From NCBI RefSeq assembly GCF_007678255.1, contig NZ_VEED01000011.1, positions 62,001 to 126,000 on the forward strand: DNA of 64,000 nucleotides, in the 5' to 3' direction. Positions 26,237-34,964 of this stretch are shown piece by piece. Numbering within the stretch: position 1 is the first letter of the stretch; the number at the start of each line of letters is the position of its first letter. The notes under the pieces were generated by a model. That model saw nothing but the letters and a program-made list of their open reading frames with translations, was not told where the DNA came from and ran no database searches. Origin of the DNA: Bacillus sp. X1(2014) (lineage in GTDB: Bacteria; Bacillota; Bacilli; Bacillales_B; DSM-18226). The translations under genes and the position numbers were made by a program.

Positions 26237-26559
26237 AAAGAGCAAGCGCCCGTTTAGCGGCGTATGGACTGGAGCGCTCCAACCGAGATAAAGGAAAACG
26301 AAAAGCGGAAGCGCCTTACACAGGGGCGACAGGCATAAGACGAGCCGACATGAAGGTTGCTTTTTAACCTTCAGGACGGATTGGCTTATGACCCCGAGCC
26401 CCTAGGCGCTGGAGCTAGACAACACGAAGAGCGTTAGCGCATTCGTGCTTGACTTATCGTAGGGCGGAGAGCGAAGTACACTAGCCTCTGGGCGCTGGAG
26501 CTGGATTCAGAGATCTACTTCAATTTAGCTACAATTATTTATTTTATAATTTCCTGTAC
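26237..26559. repeat. Composite repeat: type I element nested inside a type II element
   Basis: The left part (CAAGCGCCCGTTTAGCGGCG... to GATAAAGGAAAA, 26237-26297) and right part (AACACGAAGAGCGTTAGCGC... to GGGCGCTGGAGCTGG, 26419-26512) together match the continuous element at 29826. A complete type I copy (26300-26418) sits between them. A shared AT-rich flank follows to 26559. The whole 478-bp ctpB-M23 gap is filled by this structure and a terminator. Confidence 0.9.
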
Positions 26560-26588
26560 AAAAAAAGAAGAAGCACGAGGCTTCTCCA
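26560..26588 (-). terminator. Terminator of the M23 hydrolase gene
   Basis: On the minus strand GGAGAAGC pairs with GCTTCTTC around CTCGT and is followed by seven T residues, directly after the gene's stop. Confidence 0.8.
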
Positions 26589-26592
26589 ATTA

Positions 26593-27873
26593 TTATGGTA
26601 ATGGAACAATGCCGACAGGATTGATGGCATAACGTTTATCCTGTGTCCATGGTCCTTTATGAAGTTCAAAATGCAAATGCTGTCCTCTTGAGGCACCAGT
26701 ATTCCCCATCAGACCAATTTTTTGACCTTTTTTCACGCTTGCCCCGCTGCCAACATAACGTTGGGTCATATGAGCATAAACAGTTGTATACACTTGTCCA
26801 TTAATCGAGTGAGAAACAAAAATACAATTTCCATACGTGCTAGAATAATAGGATCTAATCACCACGCCATTGGCCGCCGCAACGATTGGCACCTTATTTC
26901 CGTTGGCAATATCGACACCATAGTGATTCCCATCACCACGACCGCCAAAACCAGAACTAAGATATCCCGCTGCCGGCTGGGTCCAAGATCCGCTTGTAAC
27001 ATTAGGTGTGGTATCAGATTTAGGACCACTATCATTTCCATTGTTTGAGTTTGTGGTTCTGCTTCTTTTCGCTTCTTCCACTGCTCTAGCTTGTGCTTCT
27101 TTTTCCATTTGAATAGCTTGTTTTATCGCCGCCTCTTGACCAGCAAGGATTTGCTCCTCTTCTTTCAAATCCATCATACCTTCATGGACTTCTTCTTCCT
27201 GGTCTTTAAGGCTTGCTAACATTTTATCTTTTTCTTTCTTTTGTACATTTAATTGCTGATTCATAGTTTTTAAGTCTGCTAGCATCTTCTCAAGACTAGC
27301 AAGATCTTTTTCTACTTTTGCTTGTTTCTGCGCAAGCTCCTGTTTATCGGCCTCATGCTGCTTAATAATATCTTGGTCCGCTTGCATGATTGTGGTAACC
27401 GCAGTGGCCCGGTCAATGAAATCGCTAAAGCTGGTTGATCCCATTAACACATCTAAATAATTGACCATGCCGCCATTTTCCTGATAACTGCGGGCCCTAT
27501 CCTTCAAAAGCACATTTCGCTTATTAATTCGCTCTTTGATCACCTTTGTTTCAGCTTGAAGTTTCGTAACCTCTGCTTTTGTATCTTTTATCTTTTTGGA
27601 TTTATCGTCTATTTTTTTTGTTGTATCTTCAATCGCAAAGTCAAGTCGTTTCATTTCACTCTTTACGTCAGCCTGCTGATTTTTTAAGGTGTTGATCTTA
27701 TCATTTGCTTGATTGATATCTGATTGTAAATTAGAACGTTTGTCGTGGATTTTATTTTGTTCACCTTTTAGACTAGAGAGTGATGCAGCTTCTGTTTTAA
27801 CAGAAACTCCACCAAGTATTGTTCCTAGTCCGACCGCTAGTGCAACGGCACTGGTGATTACTGATTTCTTCAT
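26593..27873 (-). CDS. EnvC-like coiled-coil murein hydrolase (M23/LytM peptidase)
   Basis: A 426-residue secreted protein: signal peptide ending near SVKTEAA (residue 30), a long coiled coil (about 32-270), a Ser/Asn/Gly linker and a C-terminal LytM domain. The zinc site is intact: H317 and D321 in HYGVD, H368 in YAHM, and H399/H401 in HLHFELH, so the enzyme should be active. It sits directly before ftsX in transcription order reversed, beside ftsEX, which in other bacteria activates such coiled-coil hydrolases (EnvC, CwlO). A role in FtsEX-controlled wall cleavage is a good inference. Confidence 0.9.
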   Translation of the reverse strand: MKKSVITSAVALAVGLGTILGGVSVKTEAASLSSLKGEQNKIHDKRSNLQSDINQANDKINTLKNQQADVKSEMKRLDFAIEDTTKKIDDKSKKIKDTKAEVTKLQAETKVIKERINKRNVLLKDRARSYQENGGMVNYLDVLMGSTSFSDFIDRATAVTTIMQADQDIIKQHEADKQELAQKQAKVEKDLASLEKMLADLKTMNQQLNVQKKEKDKMLASLKDQEEEVHEGMMDLKEEEQILAGQEAAIKQAIQMEKEAQARAVEEAKRSRTTNSNNGNDSGPKSDTTPNVTSGSWTQPAAGYLSSGFGGRGDGNHYGVDIANGNKVPIVAAANGVVIRSYYSSTYGNCIFVSHSINGQVYTTVYAHMTQRYVGSGASVKKGQKIGLMGNTGASRGQHLHFELHKGPWTQDKRYAINPVGIVPLP

Positions 27874-28001
27874 TTCCGATTTCTCCTCCTATCTCTCTAT
27901 GTACAGGTAAATCAATGTTACCTGATTGTGACGAATGCTGTTGTACGTAACATTCTGAAGGACACATGCGTCTATCCTAGTTATAGGTCGGATAACAGTA
28001 A

Positions 28002-28034
28002 ATCAGGAAGGACACGGGTACCATCCTTCCTGAT
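28002..28034 (-). terminator. Hairpin after ftsX
   Basis: ATCAGGAAGGA and TCCTTCCTGAT form an 11-bp perfect stem just after the ftsX stop. The T tract is poor, so it may act as a weak terminator or mRNA end stabiliser before the M23 gene. Confidence 0.6.
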
Positions 28035-28039
28035 CTGGA

Positions 28040-28933
28040 CTATACTTTTAAGAATTTTCGAACGGACATTAAGCTTCCCCAAATTCCTATCAGAGCACCC
28101 ATTAGAATAAGAATTCCGGAAACCTGATACATAAACGGGTCAAATGGAAGTACCTTAATGAAAGTTCCTTCAAGTCGAGGACCAATATAATCATAAGCAC
28201 GATAGTAGGCAATGGAAATCAGGATAATTGGCAAAATTGATCCAATTACCCCCAGCCATAGACCTTCTAAGAAAAAAGGCCAACGGATAAACGTATTTGT
28301 GGCACCTACTAACCTCATAATCTTAATTTCTCTACGTCTAGCAATAATCGTAATTTTAATTGTATTCGAGATTAAGAAAATAGCCGTAAAGAATAAACCG
28401 ATAATTAATACAATACCGACGTTGCGGCTTGCTTTAATGAACTTAAATAATTTTTCTACCTTGCCCTGGCCATATTTGACCTTGGCAACATAAGTGGATT
28501 TTTCAAGTCGTTTAGCTACTTGCATCGTATCTGTCGGTTTTTTCGTTTTGACAATATAAACATCATTTAAAGGATTATCCTGTTCAAAAAGTTTAAAGGA
28601 CTTTCCTTCTTCCCCAAGACTATTTACTAAATTTTCTAGTTCCTGCTGTTTTGAGGAGAATGTGACACTTTTTACCTCAGGAATACTTTCAATCTCAGTT
28701 TTAAGCTTTTGCTGATCTTGAGCGTTTGCAGCTACATCAATATGAACACGAATTTGCACATCATCTTCTATTGTTTCTGCAACTCTATTAAGATTCATCA
28801 TAATAACAAAAAAGACACCAACTAAAATTAAGGTAACGGTAACAGCACTTACCGACGCAAAAGTCATCCAGCCATTTCTGCTGATATTCTTTAAGCTGTC
28901 TCGGGAATGGCGGCCAATAGTTCTAATTTTCAT
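28040..28933 (-). CDS. ftsX: Cell division ABC transporter permease FtsX
   Basis: A 297-residue four-helix membrane protein. N-terminal GRHSRDSLKNISRNGWMTFASVSAVTVTL is nearly the B. subtilis sequence; a first helix (about 25-45) is followed by an extracellular domain (about 50-170) that activates peptidoglycan hydrolases, and three C-terminal helices (SNTIKITIIARRREI; RLVGATN). The ATG at 28931-28933 matches the family N-terminus; longer in-frame starts are not supported. It overlaps ftsE by 11 nt. Confidence 0.95.
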   Translation of the reverse strand: MKIRTIGRHSRDSLKNISRNGWMTFASVSAVTVTLILVGVFFVIMMNLNRVAETIEDDVQIRVHIDVAANAQDQQKLKTEIESIPEVKSVTFSSKQQELENLVNSLGEEGKSFKLFEQDNPLNDVYIVKTKKPTDTMQVAKRLEKSTYVAKVKYGQGKVEKLFKFIKASRNVGIVLIIGLFFTAIFLISNTIKITIIARRREIKIMRLVGATNTFIRWPFFLEGLWLGVIGSILPIILISIAYYRAYDYIGPRLEGTFIKVLPFDPFMYQVSGILILMGALIGIWGSLMSVRKFLKV

Positions 28934-29609
28934 AACCGTATTCACCTCTTTCATCATCACGCACGATTTTACCGCCTTCAATGGCAATTACGCGATGCTG
29001 TAATGTATTAACAATCTCTCGGTTATGGGTTGCCATAACAATCGTCGTCCCTCTTGAATTAATCTCTTCAAATATTTTCATAATTTCCCAAGAAGTTTCA
29101 GGATCAAGGTTTCCGGTAGGCTCATCCGCAATGACAACTTTCGGCGAATTGACAATCGAGCGGGCAATAGAAACACGCTGCTGCTCCCCGCCTGAAAGCT
29201 CGGACGGCAGCATTTTTATCTTATGCTTTAAGTTAACAAGATCAAGAACTTCCATCACTCGTTTTTTTATTACTTTTGGCTGAGCTTCAATAACCTCTAA
29301 GGCAAAAGCTACATTTTCATAAACAGTTAATCTCGGAAGCAGCTTAAAATCCTGGAAAACAACACCAAGATTCCGTCTGAATATAGGAACCTTTTTCATT
29401 TTTAATTTGGCTAAGTTTACACCGTTCATAGTGATGGTCCCAGAAGTCGGAACTTCCTCACGATACATCATTTTTATAAATGTCGATTTTCCGGCACCAC
29501 TTGGTCCGACGACATAGACAAATTCGCCCTGGTTAATTCGGACGTCTATCCCATTAATGGCCGAAACTCCATTTGGGTATTTTTTATAAACATCTTGTAG
29601 TTCTATCAT
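28923..29609 (-). CDS. ftsE: Cell division ABC transporter ATPase FtsE
   Basis: A 228-residue ABC ATPase with Walker A GPSGAGKST, Q-loop VVFQDFKLLP, signature LSGGEQQRVSIAR and Walker B VVIADEPTGNLDP. It couples ATP hydrolysis to FtsX to control wall hydrolases during division or elongation. The ATG follows AAGGTGATAAA. It is the promoter-proximal gene of the ftsEX pair. Confidence 0.95.
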   Translation of the reverse strand: MIELQDVYKKYPNGVSAINGIDVRINQGEFVYVVGPSGAGKSTFIKMMYREEVPTSGTITMNGVNLAKLKMKKVPIFRRNLGVVFQDFKLLPRLTVYENVAFALEVIEAQPKVIKKRVMEVLDLVNLKHKIKMLPSELSGGEQQRVSIARSIVNSPKVVIADEPTGNLDPETSWEIMKIFEEINSRGTTIVMATHNREIVNTLQHRVIAIEGGKIVRDDERGEYGYEN

Positions 29610-29825
29610 TTTTTATCACCTTTTATTTAAAGACATCTCGAATTAAATTCGACAAATATCTTTTTTTATTTGCAAAATGGACTAGGATAACAAAAAAAAT
29701 ATGTGCATAATTTCGCATAATCCTATTATAACATCATAAATTGTTAAAAAAAGCGGTAAAAATATTACAGTTTCTTTTCAAAGAATTACAAAACCCGACA
29801 AATTTCTTATTTCGAAGGAAGAACA

Positions 29826-30026
29826 AAAAGCGCAAGCGCCCGTTTAGCGGCGTATGGACTGGAACGCTCCAACCGAGATAAAGGAAACACGAAGAGGGTA
29901 GCGCATTCGTGCTTGACTTATCGTAGGGCGGAGAGCGAAGTACACTAGCCGCTGGGCGCTGGAGCTGGATTCAGAGGACTATTTCAATTTATCTACAATT
30001 AATTATTTTATAATTTCCTATACAAT
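29826..30026. repeat. Composite intergenic repeat, uninterrupted type II copy
   Basis: Runs AAAAAGCGCAAGCGCCCG through GATAAAGGAAACACGAAGAG to GCTGGGCGCTGGAGCTGG, and then shares the AT-rich flank (ATCTACAATTAATTATTTT) with the copies at 24462 and 26237. Unlike the 26237 copy it has no type I insertion. It occupies the ftsE-cccB gap. Confidence 0.9.
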
Positions 30027-30062
30027 AAAAAACGCCCTGTTATTCCAAACAGAACGCTTCCT
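30027..30062 (-). terminator. Terminator of cccB
   Basis: On the minus strand AGCGTTCTGTT pairs with AACAGGGCGTT (with G-U pairs) and is followed by six T residues. Confidence 0.75.
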
Positions 30063-30069
30063 GAGTCTT

Positions 30070-30414
30070 TTATTTTTTGGCTGCAAGCCACTCAGCAACT
30101 TGATTTGCATCATCGCCAGTTACAACGTTGGCAGGCATTTGCCCTTTACCATTTTTAAGGATATTCAATATTTCGTCCTTAGAGTACTTTGAACCGACCT
30201 TGGTTAGATTTGGACCCATACCACCTGTTAAATCGCCGCCATGACAGCTGGAGCATTTTTGATCAAAGATCTTCGCCGCCGTATCACTGCTTGTTGTTTC
30301 CGTTCCTGTGTCAGTGCCTGTGTCTTTACTTGTGTCTTTATCCCCGCCTCCGCAGGCAGCCAGACCCATTACTAATGCAGTTCCCATCAACATTGTAAGC
30401 CATTTCTTTTTCAC
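30070..30414 (-). CDS. cccB: Cytochrome c551, membrane lipoprotein
   Basis: A 114-residue lipoprotein with lipobox GLAAC near residue 19, a Gly/Asp/Thr-rich linker and a small class I cytochrome c domain. One covalent heme is bound at CSSCH, with the distal Met in GKGQMPAN. In B. subtilis CccB is a membrane-bound c551 encoded by the same locus between ftsE and yvjA. The GTG start at 30412-30414 follows a GGGGG ribosome site and opens [10 protein letters not shown]. It is the only monoheme cytochrome in the window. Confidence 0.93.
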   Translation of the reverse strand: MKKKWLTMLMGTALVMGLAACGGGDKDTSKDTGTDTGTETTSSDTAAKIFDQKCSSCHGGDLTGGMGPNLTKVGSKYSKDEILNILKNGKGQMPANVVTGDDANQVAEWLAAKK

Positions 30415-30465
30415 GTTGTTACCCCCTTCAGAAAATATTACCATCAATGCCCTATTATACCAATC

Positions 30466-31332
30466 CTATGCCCGTTTGAAACCCTCACCTAACACTTCAG
30501 CTGCATCCATAACAACAACAAATGCAGATGGATCAAGGGCTTTAACCAATTGTTTCAATTTTGTGAACTCTGATTGATCTACAACGCACATAAGAACTGG
30601 CCGTTCATGGTCAGTAAATCCACCATATGCTGATAGTTTTGTCACACCACGGTCTATTTTATTCAAAATTCCCGCACGAACTTCTTCTTGTTTACCAGTA
30701 ATGATCATTGCCATTTTTGATCGGCCGAAACCAACCTGAATCAGGTCGATTGTTTTGCTTGTTACATAAAGAGCAATTAATGCATACAAACCTTTTTCAA
30801 TATCAAATACAATCGCAGCAGCAAGCACGATTAAACCATCGATTATGACGACGCATCGTCCCAGAGAAAAACCTGTATATTTATGAATAATTTGGGCTGC
30901 CAGGTCCGTCCCGCCTGTCGATGCTCTTCCCCTAAAAACTATGCCCAGTCCAAGTCCGACACCAATTCCCCCAAACAAAGCCCCAAGAAGGGCGTCATTT
31001 GTCCAAGGATCTAAATTCCTTGTAAAAAAAACTACTAATGGTAAAAAAATCGTTCCCGCAAGGGTTTTTACACCAAACTGCTTTCCTAATAAAACTACAC
31101 CAGCTACAAATAAGGGTATATTGAAAGCCCATTGAACATAGGCTGGTTCCCACCCTAACACTGATTTTAAAATTGTACTAATACCACTTACTCCACCAGA
31201 GGCCACTTGGTTCGGAAGTAAGAAAACATTAAAGGTTAAAGCAATGATTGCCGCACCAATTAATACAAAAAGATAATCGATTGCTATTCTCGTTTTAGGA
31301 TAGGTTAGTGTTAAATTACTTAAGATATTCAT
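30466..31332 (-). CDS. yvjA: YitT family membrane protein (DUF161/DUF2179)
   Basis: A 288-residue protein with five or six helices and a C-terminal soluble DUF2179 domain (about 205-285: GRSKMAMIITGKQEEV; PVLMCVVDQSEFTKLKQLV). The N-terminal block FNVFLLPNQVASGGVSGIS is the family hallmark. Function is not established. ATG at 31330-31332 follows GAGGAG. Location between cccB and prfB matches B. subtilis yvjA. Confidence 0.88.
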   Translation of the reverse strand: MNILSNLTLTYPKTRIAIDYLFVLIGAAIIALTFNVFLLPNQVASGGVSGISTILKSVLGWEPAYVQWAFNIPLFVAGVVLLGKQFGVKTLAGTIFLPLVVFFTRNLDPWTNDALLGALFGGIGVGLGLGIVFRGRASTGGTDLAAQIIHKYTGFSLGRCVVIIDGLIVLAAAIVFDIEKGLYALIALYVTSKTIDLIQVGFGRSKMAMIITGKQEEVRAGILNKIDRGVTKLSAYGGFTDHERPVLMCVVDQSEFTKLKQLVKALDPSAFVVVMDAAEVLGEGFKRA

Positions 31333-31529
31333 AAAGCTATTCTCCTCAAATTTTAAATACTTTCTATTAACCGAAAGTGAGTATAGCATGGGTAAATATT
31401 GGTGTAAACGGCAGTAAGTTGACGTGGTAAAGGATTAAAATTTTTCTTAGCATTTACTAGTTAAGCGGTTTTTATAAGGCTCTCAGAGAGGTAAGCAATG
31501 GTTGAGTATAGAAGGCAAAGGATTTCAAA

Positions 31530-31566
31530 AAAATAAGCCTCTGCCGAATTGGTCGGCAAAGGCTAT
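31530..31566 (-). terminator. Terminator of prfB
   Basis: On the minus strand AGCCTTTGCCGA pairs with TCGGCAGAGGCT around CCAAT, then TTATTTTTTT. Confidence 0.85.
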
Positions 31567-31579
31567 AAATAGGTTCAAT

Positions 31580-32681
31580 TTATGAAATTCTCGATCTAAG
31601 ATATGCGTTAATAAACTGGTCTAAATCCCCGTCCATAACAGCCTGAACGTTCCCGCTTTCTGTGCTAGTCCTGTGATCTTTCACCATCGAATAGGGATGG
31701 AAAACGTAAGAACGGATTTGACTTCCCCAGCCGATTTCCTTCTGCTCGCCGCGAATTTCTAGAAGTTCTTGTTCCTGACGCTCAATTTCAAGTTGATACA
31801 GTTTGGCTTTGAGCATTTTCAGGGCTGCCTCACGGTTTTTAATTTGCGAACGTTCTGCTTGACATGTAACAACTACACCAGTAGGCAAGTGGGTAATTCG
31901 GATGGCCGAATCGGTAGTGTTAATATGCTGTCCGCCCGCACCTGTTGCACGATAGGTATCAATTTTTAAATCCTCTGTCCGGACTTCTATTTGAATGTCA
32001 TCATTGAGTTCGGGCATGACTTCACAGGAAACGAAAGAAGTATGCCGACGGCCTGAGGAATCAAATGGGGAAATCCGAACCAGACGGTGAACCCCTTTTT
32101 CCGCTTTCAAATAGCCATAGGCATTATGCCCCTTAATCGCTAGTGTAACACTCTTAATACCCGCTTCATCACCAGGTAAGTAATCGAGGGTCTCAACCTT
32201 AAAGCCCTTTTTCTCCGCCCAGCGGGTATACATCCTTAGCAGCATCGAGCCCCAGTCCTGTGACTCTGTTCCGCCCGCGCCTGGGTGAAGCTCCAAAATC
32301 GCATTATTTTTATCGTACTCTTCACTAAGAAGAAGCTGCAGTTCAAATTGACTCAAACGCGCTATTAACTGCTGAAGTTCCTCTTCCAACTCCGCACGTA
32401 ATTCTTCATCATTTTCTTCTTTGACAAGTTCATAGGTTAATTCCAAATTTTCAAAGCTGCTATTCAAATCATAAAATTCATTGACTTGATCCTTTAATCC
32501 ATTTGCTTCACTAATGACGGTCTGCGCTGCTTGCTGATCGTTCCAGAAATCAGGATGAAGCATCTCATCGTCTAATTCAGCAATTCTTGCTTCCTTATTC
32601 TCAAGGTCAAAGAGACCCCCTAAAGTCCGCTAATTTCTTAGCTGTTTTTTCAAGTTCATTACGAATTTCTGCTAATTCCAT
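31580..32681 (-). CDS. prfB: Peptide chain release factor 2 (programmed +1 frameshift)
   Basis: RF2 releases proteins at UGA and UAA stops. The gene is in two frames: 24 codons (32681 to 32610) ending RGSL then an in-frame TGA at 32607-32609, followed by a +1 shift into the main frame (from GAC, 32608 down to 31580), giving 366 residues. The shift site is the classic AGGGGG...CTTTGAC with an internal Shine-Dalgarno, which lets RF2 sense its own level. The main frame has the [13 protein letters not shown] region used in stop recognition and the catalytic GGQ in [10 protein letters not shown]. The true start is ATG at 32679-32681 after GAGGTG. Confidence 0.96.
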
Positions 32682-32850
32682 TATCTTCACCTCTATAAAA
32701 ATTACCTATATCGTATTTTATTCCGAATTCATCGTTCAGTACCTAAACCATTATAGCGTGATTAGCGACTAAATTTCAAAGTTTGATCGTTAAAAAGTTT
32801 ATGCCTTGAAGGTTTCGCTGGTTTGTCGGGATGGTTGAAGATTCAAAAGT

Positions 32851-32883
32851 AAAAAAACGAGCGGAGTGTCCGCTCGTTTTTTT
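32851..32883 (-). terminator. Terminator of the heptaheme cytochrome gene
   Basis: AAACGAGCGGA and TCCGCTCGTTT form a perfect 11-bp stem around GTG; on the minus strand a T run follows. The gene's stop codon is in the flank. Confidence 0.9.
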
Positions 32884-34780
32884 ATGGAGTTATCCTTTTT
32901 GGTGCATGTGCTGTATCCATAAAGGATTTACTATCACTATGACATTCTGCGCAAGTTTTTTTGCTTTCTCGATCATGACCGTCGTTTGCGGAATTAATTG
33001 GATTACCAGTTTCTTTATCGTAAATGGCTTTTCCTTGTTTACCATAAAGATCTGTTTTCCCATTATGGCAGGATAGACAGAATTTACGTTGAGCTTCCGC
33101 ATCCCAATCAGACGTGGTTTTATTAAACCAATTATCATCAAGCTGATCGTTTTCAGGCTTTTGAGCTTCTTGCTTAATATTTCCAAGTTCTGGCCTTAAC
33201 ATCTTAATATTAGTTGCCCCGTGTGTCTCGTGACATTCAGCACATGGAAGCTGTCCATTTAACGAAATACCACTTTCGGTTTGAGCCTGAAAATTATGCC
33301 CTGATTGGCTTTTAAGGGTTCCATCACTATAATACTTTTCAATATTTGTCTTTTTTCCATTACCATGGCAGCTAAAGCATAAGGAATAGTCACTTAAAGA
33401 ACCGGTAGCGGTACCTGCCTTTTTATAATTATAAAAAGAGTCTGTTCCTGCCTTAGGGTGCATGCTGTTTGGATTTTGTTTGGTCCCTGGGTTATGTGGA
33501 TCATGACAACTAGAGCAACTTACAGGAGAACCTGTATAGTGTTTACTATGGCTGTTATTGTCCTCTATTTTTGGTGAACCAGTTCCATCATGACAAGCCA
33601 TACACATATCATTTTCAGTAGAACCCTTTTCTCCCTTTAGAAGGAACTCATCCGTTCCATTATGGGTGCTATGGCAAAAAGAACATGCACTTGTTACCAC
33701 CGAAAACGGTCCATGTATAGAGTCATTATCACTTGGTTCATCTGCCACTCGGTCGACCTTAAATCCGGTATCCTTATAATCACTAACAGTAGTGAATTTA
33801 AGGAATCGAGGAATAATTAACTTCTCTGTTTCAGTTGAGAATTTCGGATTGAGATAAACATAATAGCTAGTTCCAGGCTTAAAGTTTTGATCAGGTTTAA
33901 ATGTATAAACATAGGATTTGAGATTTTCTGTAAATGCAGTTGTAGCAATTAAATCCTCGTTTCCTTTAATATCTCCAAAAGATGTTAACAAAGGTTGTGT
34001 TTTGGTTAATGGTTCCGTACTCCTTACATCTACTAATATCACATAATTCAAGGGTACTCGAGTCATATCCTCTACAGGAAGGAAACTGCTGGGAACATCC
34101 TTTCCAGGTTCATATTGATCAGCTGCATCTTTTGGAATAAGATACATTTTGTCCATATATGGTCTTGTCCCTGCCTCATCAATAGCTTCTTGGGATGTAA
34201 TTATTTTTTCATTGGGTGTAGGACTCTCATCAGTTGTTGACGCCGTTTCTTCAGTAGAAGTTACAGGATTGTCTGTGACATTATCTGTTGTTACAGGAGT
34301 ATCTTCCGTTGTCACTGTTGCAAGAATATCTTCCGTTGTCACTGCCCCTTCTGACTTAACGGAAAAGGTACGGTCTGCCTTAGCGCTTACCCCATCCTCA
34401 TCAGTGACGACGAATGTAACGGCATGGACTCCTTCATTAAAATCTTTTGAGTATATGAAGTCTGCAACGTTACCCTTGGGGGTCATCAATAGCTTTCCTT
34501 CACCCGTAATATCAATAGGCTGCTGTGAAGCCTCCTGCTGTTCAAAAACCTTGACAGTTAGTTTATCTGCAGTCGTTAGATCGTCCGAAATGGTTCCAGT
34601 AAATTCAACCATTGGAGCATTAAACATAAACTCATCATCCGGTGATAATATCTGAATTTCGGGAACAGCAGATGCTGATACAACAATGTTATCAGGAGAA
34701 CTAAAAAGGAGGGAACTAAGAACAACGCTCCAAATAACAAAGTATGAGATAAGCTTTCGTTTGTAGTTCTTCCTTTTCAT
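32882..34780 (-). CDS. Exported heptaheme c-type cytochrome with Ig-like N-terminal domains
   Basis: A 632-residue secreted protein I do not recognise by name. After a signal peptide (to about residue 40, ending VVSASA) comes an Ig-like region (about 45-120: FTGTISDDLTTADKLTVKVF), a Thr/Ser-rich linker of about 60 residues, a second beta-rich region like bacterial surface-layer Ig domains (about 230-340) and then seven CXXCH heme sites: CSFCH, CMACH, CSSCH, CFSCH, CAECH, CLSCH, CAECH. The block CHSTHNGTDEFLL is shared with the two hexaheme genes upstream. No LPXTG or membrane tail is seen. The start at 34780 is chosen because AAAGGA sits 8 nt before it; an ATG 9 nt earlier overlaps that site. 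Confidence 0.85.
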   Translation of the reverse strand: MKRKNYKRKLISYFVIWSVVLSSLLFSSPDNIVVSASAVPEIQILSPDDEFMFNAPMVEFTGTISDDLTTADKLTVKVFEQQEASQQPIDITGEGKLLMTPKGNVADFIYSKDFNEGVHAVTFVVTDEDGVSAKADRTFSVKSEGAVTTEDILATVTTEDTPVTTDNVTDNPVTSTEETASTTDESPTPNEKIITSQEAIDEAGTRPYMDKMYLIPKDAADQYEPGKDVPSSFLPVEDMTRVPLNYVILVDVRSTEPLTKTQPLLTSFGDIKGNEDLIATTAFTENLKSYVYTFKPDQNFKPGTSYYVYLNPKFSTETEKLIIPRFLKFTTVSDYKDTGFKVDRVADEPSDNDSIHGPFSVVTSACSFCHSTHNGTDEFLLKGEKGSTENDMCMACHDGTGSPKIEDNNSHSKHYTGSPVSCSSCHDPHNPGTKQNPNSMHPKAGTDSFYNYKKAGTATGSLSDYSLCFSCHGNGKKTNIEKYYSDGTLKSQSGHNFQAQTESGISLNGQLPCAECHETHGATNIKMLRPELGNIKQEAQKPENDQLDDNWFNKTTSDWDAEAQRKFCLSCHNGKTDLYGKQGKAIYDKETGNPINSANDGHDRESKKTCAECHSDSKSFMDTAHAPKRITP

Positions 34781-34827
34781 ACTATTCATCCTTTACTTTT
34801 CGTAAATTAGAGATAAAACTCATACAA

Positions 34828-34850
34828 ATTATATCAACTGAATTAACAAT
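34828..34850 (-). promoter_or_regulatory. Possible promoter of the heptaheme gene
   Basis: The minus strand has TTGATATAATTTG, an extended -10 (TGATATAAT), about 50 bp before the gene start. No strong -35 is present, so confidence is modest. Confidence 0.35.
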
Positions 34851-34927
34851 AATTTTCGTCGTTAAGTTAAATATTTTTGACAGTTTCTACACTCGGGTGC
34901 AATAATAAAACTTTGAAATTTAGTGGG

Positions 34928-34964
34928 GCTAACAAATAGATGGGCTATTTGTTAGCTTTTTTTA
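34928..34964 (+). terminator. 12-bp perfect hairpin with the T run on the plus strand
   Basis: GCTAACAAATAG and CTATTTGTTAGC pair perfectly around ATGGG. The T tract (TTTTTTTATT) follows on the plus strand; on the minus strand the stem is followed by CCCCAC. It lies directly after the minus-strand hexaheme gene, so it could stabilise that mRNA end, or end an antisense transcript. Confidence 0.6.
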
